From an uncultured Paracoccaceae bacterium (GTDB lineage Bacteria > Pseudomonadota > Alphaproteobacteria > Rhodobacterales > Rhodobacteraceae), in the NCBI GenBank assembly GCA_947489705.1, contig CANLEQ010000001.1:186001-250000 (forward strand): a DNA stretch of 64,000 bases, written 5' to 3'. How positions within the stretch are numbered: position 1 is the stretch's first letter; each line of letters starts with the position of its first letter. The position numbers and the translations under genes are program-made. Below are positions 17,240 through 27,012 of the stretch, in pieces. The notes under the pieces are model-generated. The model saw nothing but the letters and a program-made list of their open reading frames with translations. It searched no databases and was not told the origin of the DNA.

Positions 17240-18318
17240 TCGAGATCGCCCTGCGCCACGCCTTCGCGGATTTCACGCTCGACGCGAGCTTCACCGCGCC
17301 GCCCGGCATCACCGTCCTCTTCGGCCGGTCGGGGTCGGGAAAGACCAGCATCGTCAAGGCCGCGGCGGGCCTTCTCGCGCCCGACAGCGGCCGCGTCGTG
17401 GCGGGCGAGCGGGTGCTGCTCGATACCGCGCGGGGCATAAATCTCGCGCCATACCGCCGCCGCATCGGCTATATCTTTCAGGAAGGGCGGCTCTTTCCGC
17501 ATCTGACGGTGCGGCAGAACCTGCGCTACGGCGCCTGGTTCGCCCCGAAGGATGCGCCGCGCGAGGATGCGGGCCGCGTGATCGATCTGCTCGGCATCGG
17601 CCACCTTCTCGACCGGCGTCCCGCCTCGCTGTCGGGCGGGGAGCAGAGCCGCGTCGCGATCGGCCGGGCGCTTCTCTCGGCGCCGCGCCTCATCCTGGCC
17701 GACGAGCCGCTGGCCGCCCTCGACGAGCCGCGCAAGGCCGAGATCCTGCCCTATTTCGAGCGGCTGCGCGACGAGGTGTCGGTTCCGATCCTCTATGTCA
17801 GCCATTCGGCCTCCGAGGTGGCGCGGCTGGCCACAACGGTCGTGGCCCTCGACGCGGGACGGGTCGCCCGGCAGGGCCCGGCCGCCGAGGTGCTCGGGGA
17901 TCTGTCGGTCCTGCCGGCCGGCACGCGCGAGGCCGGCGCGCTGCTGACCGCGCGCGTCGCCGCCCACCATGAGGACGGGCTGACCGAACTCGACGCGAGC
18001 GGCGCGCCGCTCTTCCTGCCGCGCATCCCGCAGCCGCCCGGAAGTCGTGTGCGGATCAGGATCGCCGCGCATGACGTCATCCTGGCGCGCGACCGCCCGG
18101 TGGGGCTCTCGGCGCTGAACATCGTCGCGGGCACGATCGCGGAGATGCGCCACGGCGACGGTCCCGGCGCCATCGTCGCGATCGACACGCCCGCCGGACG
18201 GCTGCTGGCCCGCATCACGCGCCGCTCCGCCATGGCGCTCGGCCTCGCACCAGGGCTGCGGGTCCATGCGGTGGTCAAGAGCGTCGCCATCGCGCGCGGC
18301 GATATCGGCACGCGCTGA
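17236..18318 (+). CDS. modC: Molybdate ABC transporter ATPase
   Basis: A 360-residue ATPase with Walker A GRSGSGKTS (about 31-39), signature LSGGEQSRVAIGRAL, Walker B LILADEPLAALD and a C-terminal TOBE/Mop-like domain (about 290-355) that binds oxyanion in homologues. The ATG overlaps the modB stop. The gene converges on the RND pump gene with 16 bases between and no clear terminator. Confidence 0.94.
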   Translation: MIEIALRHAFADFTLDASFTAPPGITVLFGRSGSGKTSIVKAAAGLLAPDSGRVVAGERVLLDTARGINLAPYRRRIGYIFQEGRLFPHLTVRQNLRYGAWFAPKDAPREDAGRVIDLLGIGHLLDRRPASLSGGEQSRVAIGRALLSAPRLILADEPLAALDEPRKAEILPYFERLRDEVSVPILYVSHSASEVARLATTVVALDAGRVARQGPAAEVLGDLSVLPAGTREAGALLTARVAAHHEDGLTELDASGAPLFLPRIPQPPGSRVRIRIAAHDVILARDRPVGLSALNIVAGTIAEMRHGDGPGAIVAIDTPAGRLLARITRRSAMALGLAPGLRVHAVVKSVAIARGDIGTR

Positions 18319-18334
18319 CCTCGCCTGTATCGGC

Positions 18335-21300
18335 TCAGGCGGCAGCGGCGCGCTCGGCGCGGCGCGCCCCGGGGAACATGAGGTAATAGAGCACGGGCGC
18401 CGCGATCAGCGTCAGGATCGTCGCGAAGGCGAGGCCCCCCATGATCGTCACGGCCATCGACGCGAAGAACGCGTCCCAGAGCAGCGGCAACATGCCGAGG
18501 ATGGTGGTGACCGCCGCGAGGACCACCGGCCTCAGGCGCGAGGTCGACGCCTCGATCACCGCGCGGGTGAAGGGAACTCCCTCGGCGCGGGTGAGGTCGA
18601 TCTCCTCCACGAGGACGATGCCGTTCTTGATCAGCATCCCCGACAGGCTGAGCAGTCCCAGAAGGGCCGTGAACGAGAATGGCAGCCCCGACGCCAGCAG
18701 GCCGATCGCCACGCCGTTGACCGCCATCGGCACCAGAAGCCAGATGATCAGCGGCTGGCGCAGCTTGCCGAAGAGCAGCACCGAGATCAGCACCATCGCC
18801 AGAAGCGACAGCGGCAGCCGGCTGCCGAGGCTTTCCTGCGCGTCGGTCGAGCTTTCGTATTCGCCGCCCCATTCCATCGCATAGCCTTCGGGAACGGGCA
18901 TCTGCTCGACCGTGCCGCGGATCTCGCGAAAGACGGCGTCGGCATTCACGCCGGCCGGCACGCCCGCCTGCACCGAGATGGTGGGAACGCGGTTGCGCCG
19001 GCGGATGAGCGTGTCCTGCGCCTCGTATTCGAACCCGTCGAGAAGCTGGGCGAGTGGCACGAAACTGCCCGACGCCTCGGAATAGACCGGCTGATCGACG
19101 ATATGGCTGCCCCCTTCCGACGCGGCGCCCGGCGACCGGACGATGATCGGGATGAGGCGGCTATGCTCGCGGTAGGTGCCCGCCGTCACGCCTTCGGTGG
19201 CGATGGCGAGCGCATCGGCCACGTCGCTGCGCGCGACGCCGGCGGTCTGCGCGCGCCCTTCGTCGTAGAGCGGCCGCAACGTCAGCTCGCGCTCGCGCCA
19301 GTCGGTGCGCAGGTCGAGCAACCGGTCCGACGCCTCCCGCATCCGCCCCTCTGCCATCTCGGCGAGATTTCGCAGGACATCGGGATCGGGCCCCGAGAAC
19401 CGCACCGCGATGGGCGCGCCGCCGCCGGGGCCGAAGGCCAGACGCTCGGTCCTGAATTCCCCCTCGGGCAGGGCATCGCGGCCGAACGCTTCCAGATCGG
19501 CGCGCAATGCCGGGATGCTTTCCAGCGACGTGGTGCGGATGATGATATGTCCGTAGGTCGGCAATCCTTCCTCCGGCGCATAGGTCAGCATGAACCGCGT
19601 GGCCCCGCCGCCCACGAAGGTGGTGGCGGAAACGACCTCGTCGCGCCCGGCAAGCCAGTCCTCGACGATCGCCATGTCGGCCGATGTGGCCTCGATGTCG
19701 CTGCCCTGGGGCAACTTGTAGTGGACGTAGAAGATCGGCGTGTTGCTGTCGGGAAAGAATTGCTGCTGCACCATCCCGAAGCCGACATAGCAGGCGGCCG
19801 TGATCGCCAGCAACGCCGCGAGGAACAGCCAGCGCAGCCGGATGGCGACCCGCAGGGTGGCGGCATAGGCGCGAAAGACCGGGCCGTCGTAGCTGCCCAC
19901 ATCGCCGGTACCGCGCTTGAAGACGTAATGCGCCAGAAGCGGTGTGGCCGTGATGGCGAGAAGCCACGACAGCAATAGCGAGATCCCGATCACCGCGAAG
20001 AGCGAGAACAGGAACTCGCCCGTCGCGTCGGGCGAAAGGCCGATGCCGGAAAACGCCATGATGCCGATCACGGTCGCCCCCAGAAGCGGGATCTGCGTCT
20101 TGCTGGCGACATCCTCGGCCGCGTCGCGTGCGGACTTGCCGCCCGACATGTCGTTCTGCATCCCCTCGGCCACCACGATGGCGTTGTCGACCAGCATCCC
20201 CATCGCGATGATCAGCGCCCCGAGCGAGATCCGTTCCATCTCGATGCCGAAGACCGCCATGAAGGCGATGGTGCCCACCACCGTGAGGAACAGGGTCGTT
20301 CCCACCACGACCGCCGCGCGCCACCCCATGAAGAGCGCCAGCACGATCGCCACGATCGCGACCGACAGCGCGAGGTTCACCAGGAACGCGTTGGACGCCT
20401 CGTCCACGACGACATGCTGCTGATAGATCGGGTGCAGGTCGACGCCCACGGGGATGTCGGCCCGAAGCGCGGCGAGCCGCGCGTCCACGCGTTCTCCCAC
20501 CTCGACGATGTTGAGCCCGTCCTGACCCGACACGCCGAGGGTGAAGGCCTCGACCCCGTCGTGACGAATGATCATCGACGGATCCTCGACCCGGCCGCGG
20601 CTGACATCGGCGAAGTCGGTCATGTCGACGATCTCGCCGCCCACGCCGATGGTCAGGTCGCGGATCTGCGCGACGCTTCCCGAGCCTTCCGGGGCCTGGA
20701 GCCGGATCGACTGGCCCTCCCGCTGGACCGAGCCGGCGGGGACGACCGCATTGGAGGCCGAAATCGCCTGCGCGATGGCCGATGGCGGCAGGCCGAGATT
20801 GGTGATGATCGCGCTGTTGGGCTCGACGAAGATCGCCTCTTCCGGCAGCCCCGCCAGGGCCACGTCGGCCACGCCCTCGACCGCGAGGATCTCGCGCCGG
20901 AGAAAGTCCGCGACGTCGTGGATCTCGGAATCGGTGAACCCCGGCGCCGTCAGCGCGTAGAAGATCCCGTAGACGTCGCCGAAACTGTCGTTGACGATCG
21001 GGGTGGCCGCGTCCGAGGGCAGCGAGCGTCGCGCATCCGAGACCCGCGCGCGCAGCTTGTCCCAGATCTGCGGCAATTCGGTCCCGTCGAACGTGTCGGA
21101 GACCTCGACGTTGATCCGGCTCTGCCCCGGCTTGCTCGACGAGGTGATGGTGTCCACCTCCGACATCTGCTGGATCGCGGATTCCAGCGGCTCGGTGACC
21201 TCTCGCGCCACCTCTTCGGGCGACGCGCCCGGATATTGCGTGATGATGATGGCGTTCTTGATGGTGAAGGCCGGATCCTCGAGCCGCCCGAGCGTCGCAA

Positions 21301-21385
21301 AGCCCCAAAGGCCGCCCAGAAGGCAGGCCAGCATGAGAATCCACGTGACGAGCGAGCGGTCGATGGCGGCGCGGGCGATCGACAT
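18335..21385 (-). CDS. RND family efflux transporter permease
   Basis: A 1016-residue inner-membrane proton-driven exporter of the AcrB/hydrophobe-amphiphile type, with two repeats of six helices and two large periplasmic loops. Helix 4 reads GMLVDNAIVVAEG: the second Asp of the AcrB DD pair is Asn, as in several related subgroups. IDRSLVTWILMLACLL at the start and LLWDAFFASMAVTIMGGL near the end are typical. Substrate unknown. It lies five bases after the adaptor gene; no TolC-like outer-membrane channel is in the window. Confidence 0.92.
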   Translation of the reverse strand: MSIARAAIDRSLVTWILMLACLLGGLWGFATLGRLEDPAFTIKNAIIITQYPGASPEEVAREVTEPLESAIQQMSEVDTITSSSKPGQSRINVEVSDTFDGTELPQIWDKLRARVSDARRSLPSDAATPIVNDSFGDVYGIFYALTAPGFTDSEIHDVADFLRREILAVEGVADVALAGLPEEAIFVEPNSAIITNLGLPPSAIAQAISASNAVVPAGSVQREGQSIRLQAPEGSGSVAQIRDLTIGVGGEIVDMTDFADVSRGRVEDPSMIIRHDGVEAFTLGVSGQDGLNIVEVGERVDARLAALRADIPVGVDLHPIYQQHVVVDEASNAFLVNLALSVAIVAIVLALFMGWRAAVVVGTTLFLTVVGTIAFMAVFGIEMERISLGALIIAMGMLVDNAIVVAEGMQNDMSGGKSARDAAEDVASKTQIPLLGATVIGIMAFSGIGLSPDATGEFLFSLFAVIGISLLLSWLLAITATPLLAHYVFKRGTGDVGSYDGPVFRAYAATLRVAIRLRWLFLAALLAITAACYVGFGMVQQQFFPDSNTPIFYVHYKLPQGSDIEATSADMAIVEDWLAGRDEVVSATTFVGGGATRFMLTYAPEEGLPTYGHIIIRTTSLESIPALRADLEAFGRDALPEGEFRTERLAFGPGGGAPIAVRFSGPDPDVLRNLAEMAEGRMREASDRLLDLRTDWRERELTLRPLYDEGRAQTAGVARSDVADALAIATEGVTAGTYREHSRLIPIIVRSPGAASEGGSHIVDQPVYSEASGSFVPLAQLLDGFEYEAQDTLIRRRNRVPTISVQAGVPAGVNADAVFREIRGTVEQMPVPEGYAMEWGGEYESSTDAQESLGSRLPLSLLAMVLISVLLFGKLRQPLIIWLLVPMAVNGVAIGLLASGLPFSFTALLGLLSLSGMLIKNGIVLVEEIDLTRAEGVPFTRAVIEASTSRLRPVVLAAVTTILGMLPLLWDAFFASMAVTIMGGLAFATILTLIAAPVLYYLMFPGARRAERAAAA

Positions 21386-21390
21386 GCGGC

Positions 21391-22434
21391 TCAGTTCCCC
21401 AGCCCGGTGAAGCGCCGCACCTCCTGCCCGTCGCGCAGCTGGCTGGCGCCGGGGCTGACGATCAGGGTACCCGGCGCGGGGCCGTCGCGCTGGACGATCT
21501 GCGCATCGTCGCGCACGTCGATCTCGACGGGCATGCGCGCGACGGTTCCCCGGTCGGGATCGGCCTCCGACGGCGTGAAGACCATGACACCCGGCGCGCC
21601 GTCCGCGTCGAAGACCAGCGCGCCTTCGGGCAGGACGATGGCATCCTCCTGCGCCTCGAGCCTTGCCGTCACCGTGGCGGTGGCTCCGGGCAGGACCCAT
21701 CCCGGGACGTCCTCGGTAAAGGCGAGGGTGATGGTGAAGGTCTGCGTGATGTCGGCGGTCTCGGCCTCGAATTCCCGCAGGACGAGATCATAGCTCTCGG
21801 TCGAGCCCGGGAAGCTCGCGCGGAAGGCGATCCCCGCATCGTCGGCTTGGCGGAACAGCACTTCGGGCACGTCGATATCGACCCGGAGCTCGGACATGTC
21901 GTGCAGCCGCACGACCGGCTCGCCCGCGGCGACGGTGGTCTGGTTGGCAACCTCGCGCCGCGCGACGAGCGCGTCGAAGCTGGTGCGGAGCGTCGCGTCC
22001 TCGAGGGCGTCGCGCGCCTCCTCCCTGGCGATCTCGGCCAGATCCCGCTCCGTTTCCGCGTCGCGGATCTGGACGTCGGAGACGCTCGAGCCCGACAATT
22101 CGCGCAGCCGGGCGAGATCGCGCTCGGCCTTGGCGAGATTGACCTCCGCGCGGCGCAGCTCGCGCCGGAACGGTACCGGGTCGAGCTGCGAGATGAGAGC
22201 GCCGGCCGCGACGGGCGCGCCCTCGGCCACGGGAAACTCGACGATCTGGCCGCCGACCTGAAAGGCGAGCTCCACCGTGTCGCGCGCCCGGACCCGCCCG
22301 AAGAACTGACGCTCCACCACGCCGTCGCCCTCGGCAAGCTCCAGAAGTTTCACGGGGCGAAGCACGGATGTCTGCGCGGCGACGGCCTGGGGCATCAGGA
22401 GCGCGAGCGTCAGCAGAAGACGGAAGAGTTTCAT
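21391..22434 (-). CDS. RND efflux periplasmic adaptor subunit
   Basis: A 347-residue membrane-fusion protein with a signal peptide (cleavage near VAAQT). The lipoyl-type half motifs (GQIVEFPVAEGAPVAAGALI and TTVAAGEPVVRLHD) flank an alpha-helical hairpin at about 90-165 that contacts the outer channel. It links the RND pump to a TolC-type protein. The ATG at 22434 follows GGGGAGG. It is the first gene of the two-gene pump operon; a perfect palindrome lies 42 bases upstream. Confidence 0.91.
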   Translation of the reverse strand: MKLFRLLLTLALLMPQAVAAQTSVLRPVKLLELAEGDGVVERQFFGRVRARDTVELAFQVGGQIVEFPVAEGAPVAAGALISQLDPVPFRRELRRAEVNLAKAERDLARLRELSGSSVSDVQIRDAETERDLAEIAREEARDALEDATLRTSFDALVARREVANQTTVAAGEPVVRLHDMSELRVDIDVPEVLFRQADDAGIAFRASFPGSTESYDLVLREFEAETADITQTFTITLAFTEDVPGWVLPGATATVTARLEAQEDAIVLPEGALVFDADGAPGVMVFTPSEADPDRGTVARMPVEIDVRDDAQIVQRDGPAPGTLIVSPGASQLRDGQEVRRFTGLGN

Positions 22435-22974
22435 GTCGCCTCCCCGACGGGGCGGTCGCCGTGCCATCCCGCGGGCGCGGAAATTCCGCGGAGCGAGCCG
22501 GAATTCGGTGCGGCGCTTCGCGCGACGCGTGCTCTTTCTTTCTCCGGATGAGAAGTCAAACCGTGCGGCCCTTCCTGATCTGAAAACGGCAGGCCGGCGA
22601 TCAGCCCGGGCCAGCACATGGGGTTTCGGGGCCGCCGTGGCAAGGCGACGGGTCGGGATTCCTACCCGGCCGCCTCGCGTCCCTGCACATGCGAATGCCG
22701 CCGGAAAGCGGCGCCGCTCTCCGTGCGACCAGCGTGGCGACCCGGTTGCACCACCCGAAGGACGGCGCGGGAGGATCGTTGGCAAGGGCCGGAAAGGCCT
22801 CGATGTCACCGAAACAGGCGTGAAATGAGTCACGCGACCGCCCCGGCCGCAAAATTGCACACTTGTCGCAAGAGATGTTTTATGTTTACACAACCGTACC
22901 GTTTGCCGATGTTCAGGGCGCTGACGGTTGAGAGACTGGCGCGTGCTCTTGCCCTCGCATCAGGAGCCTCGCAA
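22435..22974. other. 540-base intergenic region before the Crp/Fnr gene
   Basis: The spacer between the divergent pump and Crp/Fnr genes holds the palindrome at 22476-22490 and otherwise GC-rich sequence in which I recognise no protein, RNA family or riboswitch. Toward the right end AT-richer DNA (about 22860-22900) probably carries the Crp/Fnr promoter. An upstream in-frame ATG at 22882 could extend that gene. Confidence 0.5.
22476..22490. promoter_or_regulatory. Palindromic operator candidate for the RND pump operon
   Basis: CGCGGAA-A-TTCCGCG, a 15-base perfect palindrome with a single central base, placed 42 bases before the adaptor start where a repressor would overlap the promoter. Efflux operons are commonly controlled by TetR or MarR proteins; none is adjacent. 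Confidence 0.45.
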
Positions 22975-23697
22975 ATGGTGGATTCACCGTTCGCATTCGA
23001 GCAGAATCTTCTTCTTGCCACCCTTGCCCCTCAGGACAGGGACTATCTCGTCCCGCATCTGGAGCATCTCACGCTCAATGTCTATGCGTTCATGGAGCGC
23101 CCGGGTGTTCCGATCACCCATGTCTATTTCCCCCTCTCCGGTCTGGGCTCGGTGGTCGCGATCGGGTCGCGCCAGAAGGACCAGCGCATCGAGACGGCAA
23201 TCGTGGGGCGCGAGGGCATGTCTGGCATTCCCGTGGTCCTGGGCGTCGACCGGGGGCCGTGCGAGGTCTACATGCAGATTGCGGGCGATGCTTTGCGGAT
23301 GCCGGTCGAGGCTCTGCGGGATGCGCTCGACGCGCGTCCGGCCATCCGCGGCCTCTTGTTGCGTTACGCCTATGCGGCGCAGGTCCAGACGGCCTATACG
23401 GCGCTGGCGAACGGGCGCGACAAGATCGAGACGCGGCTCGCCCGCTGGCTCCTGATGGCGCATGACCGGGTGGATGGCGACGTGTTGCGCCTGACGCACG
23501 AGTTCCTGTCGCTGATGCTTGGCGTTCGCCGCGCCGGCGTGACGGTCAGCACGCAGTCGCTGGAGCATGCCGGCCTGATCTCGACCGGGCGCGGAACCTT
23601 CACCTTGCTCGACCGCGAGGGCCTGGTGGCGATTGCCGACGGATCCTATGGGACGCCGGAGGCCGAATATGCCCGCGTCATCGGGCGCCCGATCTAG
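22975..23697 (+). CDS. Crp/Fnr family transcriptional regulator
   Basis: A 240-residue regulator with an N-terminal cyclic-nucleotide-binding-like beta roll (ITHVYFPLSGLGSVVAIG, VGREGMSGIPVVLG) and a C-terminal winged helix (LTHEFLSLMLGVRRAGVTVS). There is no N-terminal Cys cluster for an FeS centre, so it is not a classical FNR oxygen sensor. I chose ATG 22975, preceded by AGGAG at eight bases; ATG 22882 would add 31 residues. It converges on the histidine kinase gene, overlapping by four bases. Confidence 0.88.
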   Translation: MVDSPFAFEQNLLLATLAPQDRDYLVPHLEHLTLNVYAFMERPGVPITHVYFPLSGLGSVVAIGSRQKDQRIETAIVGREGMSGIPVVLGVDRGPCEVYMQIAGDALRMPVEALRDALDARPAIRGLLLRYAYAAQVQTAYTALANGRDKIETRLARWLLMAHDRVDGDVLRLTHEFLSLMLGVRRAGVTVSTQSLEHAGLISTGRGTFTLLDREGLVAIADGSYGTPEAEYARVIGRPI

Positions 23698-24374
23698 GCA
23701 AGCGGTACCCGCACGTCGAAGACGGCGCCGCCATCGCTCCGGGCCGTCAGCGTTCCGCCGATGCTCTCGACCGCGCCGGTGACGATCGACATGCCGAGCC
23801 CTCCGCCTGCCCGGTCGACGCTGAACCCGTCGGGCAGGCCGCTTCCATGGTCCGAAACGGTCATCTGCAGCATGTCGCCCTGGCGTCGGCACACGAGCGC
23901 GATGGCCCCGCCCGGCTGATTCTCGTAGGCATGCTTGACCGCGTTCATCACGAGTTCGCTCATGACGACGGCCAGTTGGGTGGCGATCCGTGTCGGGACC
24001 ATCGCCTCGTCGCTCTCGATGCTCAGATCGACGCCCAGAGCGTGCCGCAGCCCGCCCCCGAAATCTTCGAGGAACGCGCGGATCGCGACGTCGCCATTGC
24101 CGCCCCGGTCGCAGATGTAGCGGTGGATCCGGGCGATGCCCTCCAGGCGCATCTCCGCGCCGAAGAGCGCCAGGCGCGCATCCTCGGACCCGATGCGCCG
24201 CCGCTCTGCCCGAAGGAATGCCGCGGCGCTCTGGATGCTGTTGGCGATCCGGTGGTTCGCCTCATCCCTATCGTGCCGCGCGCGATCGAGAAGGCTCCGC
24301 AAGCCATCCGGATCGTCGGGGGCGATCGGGGTGCCGCACAGGCCGTCACGTGGGGGTGAGATGGAATGTCGCAT
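23694..24374 (-). CDS. HWE/HisKA_2-type sensor histidine kinase
   Basis: A 226-residue soluble kinase with no visible sensor or membrane domain. EANHRIANSIQSAAAFL near residue 40 is the phospho-acceptor His region of HWE/HisKA_2 kinases; SELVMNAVKHAY (N box), DHGSGLPDG and GGGLGMSIV complete the ATP-binding domain. Kinases of this class often feed the alphaproteobacterial general stress response through PhyR, but phyR, nepR and ecfG are not here. ATG 24374 was chosen; the region further upstream looks non-coding. Convergent with the Crp/Fnr gene. Confidence 0.85.
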   Translation of the reverse strand: MRHSISPPRDGLCGTPIAPDDPDGLRSLLDRARHDRDEANHRIANSIQSAAAFLRAERRRIGSEDARLALFGAEMRLEGIARIHRYICDRGGNGDVAIRAFLEDFGGGLRHALGVDLSIESDEAMVPTRIATQLAVVMSELVMNAVKHAYENQPGGAIALVCRRQGDMLQMTVSDHGSGLPDGFSVDRAGGGLGMSIVTGAVESIGGTLTARSDGGAVFDVRVPLA

Positions 24375-24769
24375 GCCATTCAAGATGAACAGTATCGTTG
24401 TTGATACAACCTGAAGTATGGTCCGCTCTCGTACCATGGATCAAGGCAAACCGTCTCATCTTGGTACGTTTCCGTATCACACCCCTAGGTTGTCGCCCCT
24501 CTCTGTCGGAACTCTGCGCCCCGACACCCCGCGCGCGGACCGGTCGCCGCTCTTCGCCCAGGGGCGAGATCGCCCTTCAGCATCGCCGGCCCTCCACCGG
24601 TCCGCCGGCCCTTCGCCGCGCCGAAATGCGGGCCGGTCGGCCGCGTCCCGCGCGGGGGCCGTCAGACCGTAACGTCAAGCGCATATCACGAAACTGCAGC
24701 ATGCCCGTCACATTGGCGGCCTATGCGGGCGGGGTGCCGCTTCGACGGCGCCATCCAGAAAGGACGTCC
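24375..24769. other. 395-base intergenic region, kinase and GDPD promoters
   Basis: Divergent promoters are expected here. Short inverted repeats include GTATC-GTTGTT-GATAC close to the kinase start. On the minus strand GGAAA-N17-GTT (24473-24449) weakly resembles a general-stress sigma promoter. No gene is recognisable. Confidence 0.4.
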
Positions 24770-25831
24770 ATGAAAACCCTCGCTCACGCATCCGCCGTCG
24801 CACTTTGCGCCTGCACCGTCGCCACGACCGCCGACGCGGCTTCGGTCGGCTATCCCTACAACACGCTTTCGGGCGAGGCGCCGCTCGTCATCGGACATCG
24901 CGGCGCGCCGGCCTACCTGCCCGAGAACACGATCGGCGGCAACGCGCTCGCGGCTGACATGGGCGCGGATTTCGTCGAGACCGACGTCATGATGACGAAG
25001 GACAACGTGCTGATCGCGATGCACGACGCGACGCTCGACCGGACCACCGATGTCGAGGAAGTTCTCGGCGCGCGCAACGGCGGCTATGCGGTCGCCGACT
25101 ATACCTACGACGAGATCCGCCAGCTCACCGTCCAGCCGACCGGCACCGGCGACACCACCTATCCGGGCTTCACCCCGACCGGGCTCGATCCCTACCGCGT
25201 GTCGACCTTCGCCGACATGCTCGATGCGCTGACCGCCTATAACGAGGCCAACGGCACCGATGTCGGCATGCTGACCGAGGGCAAGTATTCCGACGATGCC
25301 GCCACCAGCCGCGCGGTGATCGAGACACTGATCGAAAAGGGATACGACACGCCGGAAAAATCCGCGGTGCAATCCTTCGATTTCGAGAATGTCAGGGATT
25401 ATGCCGACCTTCTGCAGGCGGCGGGGGTCGACATGGGCATCGCCCAGCTCGGGGTGGGCGGCCAGGTCGACGACACCTGGTATGTCAGTGAAACCGAAAG
25501 CTTCGCGACGCTGGCCGGCTATACCGACACCGTGGCACTCTATGCCGACTACACCAGCGAGGCGCTCATCAAGGCGGCGCACGATCTGGGGCTCAGCGTC
25601 TATGCCTGGACCTTCCGTCCGGAAGACATGGACGACGCCTTCGACATGGCCGCGCCGTTCCTCGACTGGGGGCTCGACGGATTCATCACCGACAATCCCG
25701 ACTATATCCTGGAAGCAGTGAACGCCTACGGGGGCACGATCGCGCCCGTCCCGCTTCCTGCCGCGCTGCCGCTCCTGGCATTCGGCATGGCGGGCCTTGC
25801 AGGGTTCGGCCTGAAGCGCCGCCGGAGCTGA
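24770..25831 (+). CDS. Secreted glycerophosphodiester phosphodiesterase with VPLPA-CTERM tail
   Basis: A 353-residue exported protein. After a signal peptide (to about residue 24), IGHRGAPAYLPENT and ETDVMMTKDNVLIAMHD give the GDPD active site (His-Arg, Glu, Asp, His), and the domain closes with GLDGFITDNPDY. The C-terminus VPLPAALPLLAFGMAGL followed by KRRRS is a VPLPA-CTERM sorting signal: motif, hydrophobic helix, basic end. This predicts processing by an exosortase and surface anchoring. It would release glycerol phosphate from phosphodiesters outside the cytoplasm. The ATG follows AAAGGA. Confidence 0.92.
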   Translation: MKTLAHASAVALCACTVATTADAASVGYPYNTLSGEAPLVIGHRGAPAYLPENTIGGNALAADMGADFVETDVMMTKDNVLIAMHDATLDRTTDVEEVLGARNGGYAVADYTYDEIRQLTVQPTGTGDTTYPGFTPTGLDPYRVSTFADMLDALTAYNEANGTDVGMLTEGKYSDDAATSRAVIETLIEKGYDTPEKSAVQSFDFENVRDYADLLQAAGVDMGIAQLGVGGQVDDTWYVSETESFATLAGYTDTVALYADYTSEALIKAAHDLGLSVYAWTFRPEDMDDAFDMAAPFLDWGLDGFITDNPDYILEAVNAYGGTIAPVPLPAALPLLAFGMAGLAGFGLKRRRS

Positions 25832-25936
25832 TCGGGCCCCCGTCGCGGGACGGGAACGGTCCGGCGCGCGCACGACGTGCCGCCCGCCGGACCTCTCAAC
25901 CCCGCCGGTTGCCGCCCCGGCATCCTGCGATGCGCC

Positions 25937-25965
25937 TTGACAGCTTGTATACTAGTCTGCAATCT
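25937..25965 (+). promoter_or_regulatory. Promoter with overlapping operator for dctPQM-uxaC-gntR
   Basis: TTGACA (25937-25942), a 17-base spacer and CAATCT (25960-25965) form a good sigma-70 promoter 42 bases before the dctP start. The spacer holds TTGTATACTAGTC, which fits the FadR-type half pattern T-N-GT-NN-AC-N-A and shares ATACTAGT with the uxuA upstream region. Confidence 0.6.
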
Positions 25966-26006
25966 TCTCCCGTTCGCCTATCAAGGTGGTAACGGGAGGA
26001 GATCCA

Positions 26007-26987
26007 ATGTCCTATTCCGCGAAACTCGCATTCGTATCGCTGTCCGCCGCCACGTGCCTTTCGGGCATGGCCATGGCGCAGGAATATCAGCTCAACATCA
26101 ATACCGCGCTCGCCGAGAGCGACCCGCTCTATGCCGGCCTCCAGTCCTACGAGCAGAACCTCGAGGAGAAATCCGACGGCCGGATCGAGGTCACGCTCTA
26201 TCCGAACTCGCAGCTCGGCTCCAACGAGGACGTGCTGGAACAGGCCCGCGCCGGCGCCCCCGTGGCGATCGTCACCGATGGCGGGCGGCTCGCCGTCTTC
26301 GTCGAGGAATTCGGCATCCTCGGCGGGCCCTTCCTCGCCGATGGCTACGAGGGGATCCGCAAGGTCGTGACCTCCGACCTCTTCGAGGAATGGGCGACGG
26401 ACCTGCACGACAGTGCCGGCCTCCAGGTGCTCAGCTTCAACTGGTGGCAGGGGCAGCGGAACCTGCTGACCAATGTCGAGGTGAACGAGCCCGCCGACCT
26501 GAGCGGCATCCGCATGCGCACGCCCGGCGCCCCGGTCTGGACCGAGACGATCCGCGCGATGGGCGCCACCCCCACGCCGCTGCCCTGGGGCGAGGTCTAT
26601 TCCGGCATCCAGCAGAACGTGATCGACGCGGCCGAGGCGCAGCTGCCCGCGGTCGTGGGCGCCAATCTGCAGGAGGTCATCGACGTCGTGACCCTGACCG
26701 GGCACATCAACCTCATCACCGGGATCGTGACCTCGGCAATGTGGTTCGACAGCCTGCCGGAGGACCTGCAGACGCTCGTCCGCGACGAGGCGCTGGCCGC
26801 CGGCGACATCGCGAGCCAGGGCACGCAGGAGTCGCTCGAGCAGATCAAGTCCGACCTGACCGAAGCCGGCGTCGCCGTGAACGAGGTCGACAAGACCCCC
26901 TTCATCGAGGCCACGCGTCCCGTCTACGAGACGCTCGACCTGGCCGATCTGCGCGTTCAGGTCCAGGAGATCCTCGACGCCGAATGA
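26007..26987 (+). CDS. dctP: TRAP transporter substrate-binding protein (DctP family)
   Basis: A 326-residue periplasmic protein with signal peptide ending near AMAQE. NPGT-type TRAP features are seen: LYPNSQLGSNEDVLEQARAG and LSGIRMRTPGAPVWTETIRAMGATPTPLPWGE, the latter with the conserved Arg that grips a substrate carboxylate. The adjoining uxaC suggests a hexuronate such as glucuronate or galacturonate. The ATG at 26007 follows GGGAGGAG. First gene of the operon, separated from dctQ by a hairpin. Confidence 0.92.
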   Translation: MSYSAKLAFVSLSAATCLSGMAMAQEYQLNINTALAESDPLYAGLQSYEQNLEEKSDGRIEVTLYPNSQLGSNEDVLEQARAGAPVAIVTDGGRLAVFVEEFGILGGPFLADGYEGIRKVVTSDLFEEWATDLHDSAGLQVLSFNWWQGQRNLLTNVEVNEPADLSGIRMRTPGAPVWTETIRAMGATPTPLPWGEVYSGIQQNVIDAAEAQLPAVVGANLQEVIDVVTLTGHINLITGIVTSAMWFDSLPEDLQTLVRDEALAAGDIASQGTQESLEQIKSDLTEAGVAVNEVDKTPFIEATRPVYETLDLADLRVQVQEILDAE

Positions 26988-27012
26988 GCGGTCGCGTTCG
27001 ACAGCGACACTG

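Noticed and set aside
22435-22974. Possible riboswitch in the pump-Crp/Fnr spacer
   Set aside because: Some GC-rich stems exist, but the conserved boxes of cobalamin, TPP, SAM or glycine riboswitches are not seen.
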